A DNA stretch of 64,000 nucleotides from Aegilops tauschii subsp. strangulata (taxonomy: Eukaryota; Streptophyta; Magnoliopsida; Poales; Poaceae): the NCBI RefSeq assembly GCF_002575655.3, contig NC_053035.3:502478601-502542600 (forward strand), written 5' to 3'. The translations under genes were made by a program, and so were the position numbers. The notes under the pieces are model-generated. The model was not told where the DNA came from. It did no database searches and saw only the letters and a list, made by a program, of their open reading frames with translations. Below, piece after piece: positions 59,095 to 64,000 of the stretch (within the stretch, counting starts at the first letter, position 1; every line of letters begins with the position of its first letter).

Positions 59095-59293
59095 TGTCCG
59101 TTTCAATATGGACTACATACGGAGCAAAATGAGTGAATCTACACTCTAAAATATGTCTATATACATCAATGTTTGGAGTATGTACTAGTAGTTCATATTG
59201 AAATCTGCTAAAAGACATATATTTGAAACAATATGATAATCTCTCTAACCAAGGTAGGGACGAGGAGTATATATACATCTGACGGAGGGAGTA
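59095..59293. mobile_element. Stowaway MITE (Hades-like), imperfect
   Basis: Contains the GACTACATACGGAGCAAAAT-GAGTGAATCTACACTCTAAA core typical of Hades-like Stowaways. A right-end-like GACGGAGGGAGTAG is at 59280-59293; the left end (TATGTCCGTTTCAATATGGA) is degenerate. Confidence 0.75.
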
Positions 59294-59301
59294 GTAAAAT
59301 T

Positions 59302-59460
59302 TTCTCCTCGTCCCGCGAGCCACCGCGCGCGTGGGTGAGGGAGCAGGCATAGGCGTAGTAAGCAAGCTTCTCCTCGTCCTGCGACTCTGTGAGCCACCGC
59401 GCCCATGGGCGGGGGAGAGGGCGTACTAAGCAAGCTTCTCCTCGTTCTGCGAGTTTACGG
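59302..59460. repeat. Short tandem repeat, unit ~66-68 bp
   Basis: Units begin TTCTCCTCGT at 59302, 59368 and 59436 and contain GAGCCACCGCGC and ACTAAGCAAGC words; about 2.3 copies. Confidence 0.85.
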
Positions 59461-59565
59461 GACACATCAAAAGTAGTATAGAGCATCTCTAGTGTATAGA
59501 GCCTTACCTCTAAGGTAGGCCCCACATGAATTGCCTCTTTTTTAAATAACGCGTCAAGTTGCAAT

Positions 59566-59723
59566 TTGTTTGTTCACCCATGGTACACGATCCTCCATCA
59601 AGTGGACAACCAGTACACGTGTCAAATTACCACGTGGGTTGCCTTCTCATACGGAAATGAGCTCCACCGTGTACCCGCGCGGGTGTTGTTGGGAAAGAGA
59701 CGGGAGTACATGCGCCGTGTGTG
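59566..59723. repeat. Third upstream duplicate, cut by the gypsy LTR
   Basis: Copy of 58183-58330. It ends exactly where the LTR at 59724 starts, so the LTR element inserted into a third duplicate (copy C). Confidence 0.7.
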
Positions 59724-60847
59724 TGTCGGAGTAAATGACCACGGGTAGCCTCATCAGCCCCCCATTGTATTTCAAGACATCGGGGCTAGCTGCGCCCCTC
59801 ACACCTCCTGGACGAATGGTTGGCTTCTTGGGCCGGCTGGTCCAAGAGGCCGGCTGCTGGAAGACGGCAAGATGCCAGAAGGCGGACACGGGGGGGCCTA
59901 CTCCTAGCAGGCGGCCCCTCGTCCCCTCAAAGTCTGCACCCCCTTAACCTCGACGAGACGGGGCTTGGCTACAGTGCGGCCTGCCACCCCCGAATCTAGG
60001 GCGGAACGTGGCCACAGTGCGGGTGTACCAAGCGGACACCCCTCGCCTGGCGCGGCACTGTAGCCACGCGACCCATGACATCACCTACGTCAGAGGGAGC
60101 CATGCTCCCACGATGGGCGGTCGGTACGGCCCACAGGCGGCGGGCCCTACCTGTCCGCGAGTCACCAGAAGGCAGCGAACCCCAAGCAGGCGGCCCTCCC
60201 TCCCCTCAAAGTCTGTGCGCCATTAACCAGATGAGACGGGGTGTGGCTACAGTGAATGCCCACCAGGCGGCGGGACTGTAGCCACCCTCCCCCCGAGAAA
60301 GCCTCCGTCATCAGGAGCGAGGCAACAATATAAAGCAGTCGGCATGGCCCGCAGGCGGCGGGCCCTACCTGTCGGCCGAGTCCCCGGCAGCCGGCGGGAC
60401 CCACCAAGCGACGGGCCCCAGCAGCCGGCGGAGAAGCTGGCGCCCAGAGACACAGACGGCCGGGTCCTACACCCAGCCGGATTACCATTGTACCCCTAGA
60501 GGGTAGGCCTATATAAACCCCCAGGCTTCCCCATGTAAGGGGTTCAGAACCTTAGAGTTCATACACACACATATAGAGAGAGGAGTAGAGCTAGCCCTGC
60601 CCTTCTTCCTCCTCTAGCCAAACAGCTCAAGGAGCAAGCTTGTAGCTACTCTATTGACTATAGTCATCATGCGGAGACCCCGTAGAGCAGGACTAGGGGT
60701 GTTATCTCCACGGAGAGCCTTGAAACTGGGTAAGATTCGCAGGCGTATGCGATCTCGCTCACTCCCGCTTCTAGAGCCCGGCGACGTACTCTTGTCCCCA
60801 TCCATGATAAGCCACCCCCTGGCATATGTCGCTAGATATCCCCGACA
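59724..60847 (+). repeat. LTR of a Ty3/gypsy-type element (1124 bp), 5' end
   Basis: Begins TGTCGGAGTAAATGACC and ends ATATCCCCGACA, forming the short TGTCGG/CCGACA end repeat. A TATA-like CCTATATAAACCCCC at about 60507 is the expected promoter. The sequence after the end (TTTGGCGCCCACCATGGGGC, 60848-60867) is in the place of a primer-binding site. The interior breaks off at 61016 where an inverted Copia LTR begins. Confidence 0.85.
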
Positions 60848-61016
60848 TTTGGCGCCCACCATGGGGCTAGGTGCACCGTCGTCCAGAAACACGTTCTGGA
60901 CGGGAACCCTCTTCCTTCCTGGCGAGCACAGCCAGCCCGGCACGCCCGATGGCATTTGCGTCGACGCGCTGCGCGGCGCGGAAGCCGCTTGCGCCGCAAG
61001 CGGCCTCGCCGATCTC
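60848..61016 (+). mobile_element. Start of the gypsy interior, truncated
   Basis: Primer-binding-site region and about 150 bp of leader/coding start. It does not resume right of the Copia LTR inside the window. Confidence 0.7.
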
Positions 61017-62545
61017 TGTTGGGGAACTTAGTATTTCAAAAAATTTACCTATGATCACACAAGATCTATCTAGGAGAAGCATAGCAACAAGCGGGGAGAG
61101 TGTGTCCACGTACCCTCGTAGACCGAAAGCGGAAGCGTTTAGTAACGCGGTTGATGTAGTCAAACGTCTTCACGATCTGAACGATCCAAGTACCGAACGT
61201 ACGGCACCTCCGTGTTTAGCACACGTTCAGCTCGATGACATCCCATGAACTCTTGATCCAGTTGAGGTCGAGGGAGAGTTCTGTCAGCACGATGACGTGG
61301 TAACGGTGATGATGATGTTACCGGCGCAGGGCTTCGCCTAAGCACCACGATGGTATGATCGAGGTGTGTAACCGTGGAGGGGGCACCGCACACGGCTAAA
61401 AGATCAACTTGTGTGTCTTTGGGTGCCCCCTTCCCCACGTATATAAAGGAGGGAGGGAGGAGGAGGCCGGCCAAGAGGAGGCGCGCCCAAGGGGGGAGTC
61501 CTACTCCAAGTAGGATTCGCCCCCCCTTTCCTATTCCAACAAGGAGAAGAAGGAAGGAGAGGAAAGAAGAGAAGCAAAGGGGGGACGCCCCCTAGCCCTA
61601 GTCCAATTCGGTTTGGGCTGGGGGGGCACGCGCCACACCTTGGCCTGCCTCCTCTCTTCCACCACTAGGCCCATGAGGCCCAATACTTCCTCCGGTGAAT
61701 TCCCGTAACTCCTTGGTACTCCGAAAAATACCCGAATCACTCGGAACCTTTCCGATGTCCGAATATAGCCTTCCAATATATGAATCTTTACATCTCGACC
61801 ATTTTGAGACTCCTCGTCATGTCCGTGATCTCATCCGGGACTCCGAACAATCTTCGGTCATGAAATCACATAACTCTTTAATACAAATCGTCATCGAACG
61901 TTAAGCGTGCGGACCCTACGGGTTCGAGAACTATGTAGACATGACCGAGACACATCTCCGGTCAATAACCAATAGCGGAACCTGGATGCTCATATTGGCT
62001 CCTACATATTCTACGAAGATCTTTATCGGTCAAATCGCATAACAACATACGTCATTCCCTTTGTCATCGGTATGTTACTTGCCCGAGATTCGATCGTTGG
62101 TATCATCATACCTAGTTCAATCTCGTTACCAGCAAGTCTCTTTACTTGTTCCGTAATGCATCATCCCGCAACTAACTCATTAGTCACATTGCTTGCAAGG
62201 CTTAAAGTGATGTGCATTACCGAGAGGGCCCAGAGATACCTCTCCGACACACGGAGTGACAAATCCTAATCTCGATCTATGCCAACCCAACAAACACCTT
62301 CGGAGACACCTGTAGAGCATCTTTATAATCACCCAGTTACATTGTGACATTTGATAGCACACTAAGTGTTCCTCCGGTATTCGGGATTTGCATAATCTCA
62401 CAGTCGAAGGAATATGTACAAGTCATGAAGAAAGCAATAGCAATAAAACTTAACGATCATTTATGCTAAGCTAAAGGATGGGTCTTGTCCATCATATCAT
62501 TCTTTAATGATGTGATCCCATTCATCAAATGACAACACATGGTCC
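61017..62545 (-). repeat. Inverted Copia LTR, truncated (BARE/Angela-like)
   Basis: Read on the minus strand it matches most of the LTR at 4197-5895. The 3' end is TGTTGGGGAACTTAG (plus strand, 61017). Its 5' end (TGAAGGAAATATGCC) is missing; similarity stops near 62545, around GACAACACATGG. No interior or second LTR is present, so it is a truncated solo LTR. Confidence 0.9.
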
Positions 62546-63527
62546 ATATTGGTCCATATTGGACGCCTTGAGCTTGCTAGACAGACAGGGGAGCAGTTTT
62601 AGGCGGGAAATAGAGATGTTGTTGGCGCCAACAGGTAAGAGGGGGGAAAGAGAGAGAAACAGCCCCCAATCCACACGCACCTCCTCCTCCTTCTCTAGCT
62701 CCTCTCCTCCAGCAGATCTGCTCCCTCCCCTGCAGTAGCTCCTCTCTAGTAGCTCCTCCTCCTCTCCAGTAGCTCATCCTCCTCCGCTTCAGTACAACAG
62801 CAACCACAGGCAACAGCAACCACATGCAACAGCAAGGAGCCAACTGCCAAGATATACCTCCCCCATTCTCTACTCCTCTCCCTCCCCCTTCCCCCCTACC
62901 CTCCTCTGATCCGTTTCTTCCATGTTCAGTTGTTCATTGCTTGCTACTTTTGAGTTGTTAATTGCTTCCTGCTTTGCTGGTTGCTCACTGGTTTGTGCTA
63001 ACTTTTTGCTGGTTGCTCACCACCTCTCTTATAGTGGTTAGTGGGTGCCTGGATGGTTAGAATAATGCATGATTACTATTGGGGAGAAGAGAAAGTGCAA
63101 AGTGGATGGATGCTATATGGGCTCTACAACCAGCAGCAAGTGCAAGAGTGTAGTGTGTATGCCTAGTTGCCTACCAAATTCAACTTCATTCTACTGCTCA
63201 GAACTCTCTAAGGCGTCCGCCTTGCCTTATGCCTTACCACTTAGGCGGTGAGGCGCCCCCCTAGCGCCTTCCCTCGCCTTACCGCCTTAAAAACATTGAT
63301 AAGATGCACACACCAGCCGGTCAAGGCCAAAAATAGTCAGCACTCTTAAGAAACCATTTTAAACGACCAATGATCCACCACTCATGATGTAACCGGGTCT
63401 ACTTCCAAGTCGACGCATGATTCATTTGGTGTATTCATCAATAAAAATGGCAGCAAAAGCAAGCCTAAGAGCCAAACTTCACACCGAGTTTCCAATCCAA
63501 AACCTTACACTACAGACTAGACTATTA
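62546..63527. other. Unassigned sequence, possibly intron of the eL30 gene
   Basis: CT-rich (62670-62900), then a run of GCCTT/AGGCGG words at 63205-63290 (CTTAGGCGGTGAGGCGC). No eL30 exon 3 was found here. Confidence 0.45.
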
Positions 63528-63616
63528 CATTGACCATCCTAACATTCAGAGCATGGCATTGGAATTTAACTCCAAATCGGCATGGCATTGACCATCGTAA
63601 CATTCAGAGCATGGCA
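63528..63616. repeat. Short direct repeat
   Basis: CATTGACCATCCTAACATTC (63528) recurs with one change at 63586, each followed by AGAGCATGGCA. Confidence 0.9.
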
Positions 63617-63705
63617 GACGAATGGAGTAACCAACCATTCACCGCAGCTGATGGGACGAACCGAGACAAAGGGCATGAAAAACAGAGGGGCGATCCCATA
63701 CGTAC

Positions 63706-63957
63706 CCTTGGAGCTCCGGAGTGTCTTGACGACGGTCTTGTAGCCGAGCGTGTACTTGCGGCTCTTCATCACCAGTTGTAGCTTGTTGTTGATGTTATGC
63801 GTGCTCTTATTTTGCAGTCGGAATCGAATCGAAATCCGTTAGGCTGCGACCACAGCCGCATCGACCCGGGACAGAATCAACTTGGAGCTGAGGAGGGGGG
63901 GGCGGGAGGGAGAGGGGGAGGCCTACGGTTTCGTACCGACTTCTTGGTGGGAGCCAT
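63706..63957 (-). CDS. RPL30: 60S ribosomal protein eL30, exons 1-2 (3' part not in window)
   Basis: eL30 is a small protein of the cytosolic large ribosomal subunit. Exon 1, 63957-63937, encodes MAPTKKS and ends at TCG/gtacga. Exon 2, 63805-63706, encodes [20 protein letters not shown] and [11 protein letters not shown], ending AAGG/gtacgt. Both blocks match plant eL30 (usual length ~112 residues), residues ~1-40. The acceptor of exon 2 (AAAATAAG) lacks a good pyrimidine tract. The next conserved segment (LANNCPPLRK) is not found on the minus strand down to the Copia LTR at 62545, so the gene is either truncated or has a transposon-filled intron. The gene end is therefore unknown. Confidence 0.8.
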
Positions 63958-64000
63958 GGCGTCCCAGTCGTACCGCGGCGGGATCCCGGACCTGGTGGGC

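Noticed and set aside
60654..61248. Two overlapping plus-strand ORFs of 125 codons at the gypsy/Copia LTR border
   Set aside because: They run through LTR ends and element junctions and contain no protein motif.

Overview
The window looks like a piece of a large, transposon-packed grass genome, most likely Triticeae (wheat, Aegilops or a close relative). The basis is the mix of recognisable families: BARE/Angela-like Copia LTRs, an Athila-type Ty3/gypsy LTR, Tat-type gypsy elements with an antisense gene, Stowaway MITEs of the Thalos/Athos/Hades kind, Mutator-like MITEs, LINEs and a Helitron. No bacterial, organellar or tRNA/rRNA features were seen.

The centrepiece is a minus-strand host gene from 46697 down to 27288. 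Eight exons, all joined at GT/AG sites with matching phases, encode an uninterrupted protein of about 1514 residues: a small serine/threonine kinase (residues ~1-299), an NB-ARC ATPase (~300-690), a long LRR region (~691-1423) and a 91-residue tail. Kinase and NB-ARC signature motifs are present. This is the kinase-NBS-LRR architecture known from wheat Tsn1, and the exon number and protein length are close to what I recall for Tsn1. There is no coiled-coil exon; the kinase takes its place. Intron 4 is about 11.2 kb because a Helitron (34662-44014) sits in it, and that Helitron itself holds a complete 6.26 kb gypsy derivative (35651-41907, 5-bp target duplication CATGG). Without the Helitron the gene would be about 10.1 kb.

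Left of it (1-27 kb) lies a patchwork: the 3' part of a Copia element with its LTR (1-5895); relics of host genes (an unidentified exon at 6.1 kb, a GH10 xylanase fragment at 7.8 kb, a TAM41-like pseudogene at 16 kb, and an unidentified protein with 168-bp coding repeats at 16.9-20.2 kb); three LINE fragments; a non-coding LTR element; and three Mutator-like elements, each with a perfect 9-bp target duplication and each inserted in another transposon.

Right of it (46.7-64 kb) are a long inverted repeat about 0.8-1 kb upstream of the kinase-NLR start, a Harbinger-like element, the end of an Athila-type gypsy element (49.4-52.2 kb), a GC-rich minisatellite ORF, a cluster of decayed minus-strand gene copies with duplicated promoters and first exons, including a B3-like fragment (53.4-59.7 kb), a gypsy LTR (59.7-60.8 kb) broken by an inverted, truncated Copia LTR (61.0-62.5 kb), and at the right edge the first two exons of a ribosomal protein eL30 gene.

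All identifications come from reading translated motifs, splice sites and repeat ends by eye; no database search was possible. Family names of transposons are tentative unless stated.
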